From Acidobacteriota bacterium (GTDB taxonomy: Bacteria > Acidobacteriota > UBA6911): a stretch of DNA of 6,422 nucleotides. This document shows, in pieces, positions 5,733 through 6,422 of the stretch. The notes under the pieces are model-generated. The model was not told where the DNA came from and did not search any database. It saw nothing but the letters and a program-made list of their open reading frames with translations. The DNA lies in the NCBI GenBank assembly GCA_031254095.1, contig JAIRVC010000357.1:1-6422 (forward strand), given 5' to 3'. Within the stretch, counting starts at the first letter, position 1, and each line of letters begins with the position of its first letter. Position numbers and translations under genes: made by a program.

Positions 5733-6422
5733 CTAATGTCCTCCTTGCAATAATGCGTCTATCATTGCCTTAGCTTTGTTCTGGCACTCATGATACTCAT
5801 TAATAGGAATACTCGAGGCGACGATCCCGGCGCCTGCCTGCACGCTCACCTTGCCGTTTTTAAGTACCGCCATACGGATCCCTATGCACAAATCCATATC
5901 CCCGGTGAAATCGATGTATCCGACCGCCCCGCCGTACACACCCCGCTTTTCCCCTTCAACCCCGGCAATGATTTCCATTGCGCGGCCTCTGGGCGCGCCT
6001 GAAAGAGTCCCCGCGGGCAGCGTCGCCGACATTGCGTCAAACGCGTCACATTCAGGCTTGATTTTCCCTCTGATTTTGGATTCAATGTGGTAAACGTGGG
6101 AGCAGGCCTTAATTACACTATATTCATCCACATTTATGCTGCCGGGCTTACAAACCCTGCTCAGGTCGTCCTTTCCCAAATCAACCAGCATCTCATGTTC
6201 GTCAAGTTCCTTTGGGTCCGCCAAAAGCTCGGCGATCAGCCGATTATTCTCGTTTTCGTCTTCCGTCCGTTTGCATGTGCCTGCAAGCGGATATGTGCTG
6301 GCTACGCCGTTTATAAGGGACACCAATGTTTCGGGCGATGCTCCCGCAATCTGCATATCGTCAAACTGCATATAGAACATATATGATGAGGGGTTTATTG
6401 TGCGAAGAGCCCGGTACGCCTG
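5733..6422 (-). CDS. trpE: Anthranilate synthase component I, C-terminal 229 residues (5' end outside window)
   Basis: The frame is open to the window edge and starts within the family segment AYRALRTINPSSYMFY, so roughly the first half of the usual ~490 residues is missing. TrpE converts chorismate to anthranilate using ammonia from a TrpG/PabA partner. In fragment numbering, the chorismate-binding fold shows AGT (47-49), metal ligand Glu75 in EHEMLVDL, His112 in YHIES, LPAGTLSGAP (135-144), VYGGAVGY (162-169), Arg183 in CIGIR, and the second metal ligand Glu212 in HECQNKAKAM. These match residues known in Serratia and Salmonella TrpE. Odd points are LAGTCKRT where GTRxRG is usual, GKDDLSR for GRNDLGR, and AGIVASS for AGIVADS. 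The Trp-binding LLES motif would lie in the missing half, so feedback control cannot be judged. PabB is an alternative, but the operon context favours TrpE. The protein ends with no fused amidotransferase domain. Confidence 0.94.
   Translation of the reverse strand, partial: QAYRALRTINPSSYMFYMQFDDMQIAGASPETLVSLINGVASTYPLAGTCKRTEDENENNRLIAELLADPKELDEHEMLVDLGKDDLSRVCKPGSINVDEYSVIKACSHVYHIESKIRGKIKPECDAFDAMSATLPAGTLSGAPRGRAMEIIAGVEGEKRGVYGGAVGYIDFTGDMDLCIGIRMAVLKNGKVSVQAGAGIVASSIPINEYHECQNKAKAMIDALLQGGH

Noticed and set aside
1..6422. The trp genes plus foldase as one new functional system
   Set aside because: The trp genes form a standard pathway, the foldase has its own promoter, and nothing in the sequence links their functions beyond adjacency.

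Overview
The window holds most of a bacterial tryptophan biosynthesis operon, followed by the start of an unrelated gene for an extracytoplasmic protein-folding enzyme. Everything that looks coding is on the minus strand, so transcription runs from high to low coordinates. A Gram-positive, low-to-mid GC organism of the Firmicutes/Clostridia type is the best fit (inference). The supporting signs are the gene order E-D-C-F-B-A with separate trpC and trpF, strong AGGAGG-like ribosome binding sites, TTG start codons, a Firmicute-style TrpA phosphate loop (CVSSLGVTG), and a membrane-anchored single-parvulin foldase.

Layout in order of transcription. At 6422-5733 is the C-terminal catalytic half of anthranilate synthase component I (trpE), cut by the window edge. 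It is followed by trpD (5731-4721), trpC (4711-3920), trpF (3927-3325), trpB (3335-2145) and trpA (2152-1361). The genes are packed with gaps of 1 to 9 nt or overlaps of 8 to 11 nt, and most ribosome binding sites lie inside the preceding gene, so translational coupling is likely. Together they take chorismate to anthranilate (TrpE plus a glutamine amidotransferase not seen here), then phosphoribosylanthranilate (TrpD), CdRP (TrpF), indole-3-glycerol phosphate (TrpC), and finally indole and tryptophan (TrpA/TrpB). No trpG lies between trpE and trpD, and TrpD carries no amidotransferase domain. The operon leader, where a T-box, TRAP site or attenuator would be, is outside the window.

A 198-nt spacer (1360-1163) separates trpA from the next gene. 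It has a 13-nt direct repeat shared with the trpA stop region, small stem-loops without a U-tract, and a good extended -10 promoter. Then comes a parvulin-type peptidyl-prolyl isomerase (1162 to beyond position 1) with an N-terminal membrane anchor and a low-complexity tail encoded by 30-nt tandem repeats, still open at the window edge.

I see no previously undescribed system. The most notable points are the natural Asp-to-Glu change at the TrpA catalytic position, the missing trpG, clustered motif deviations in TrpE, and the repeat-bearing spacer behind trpA.
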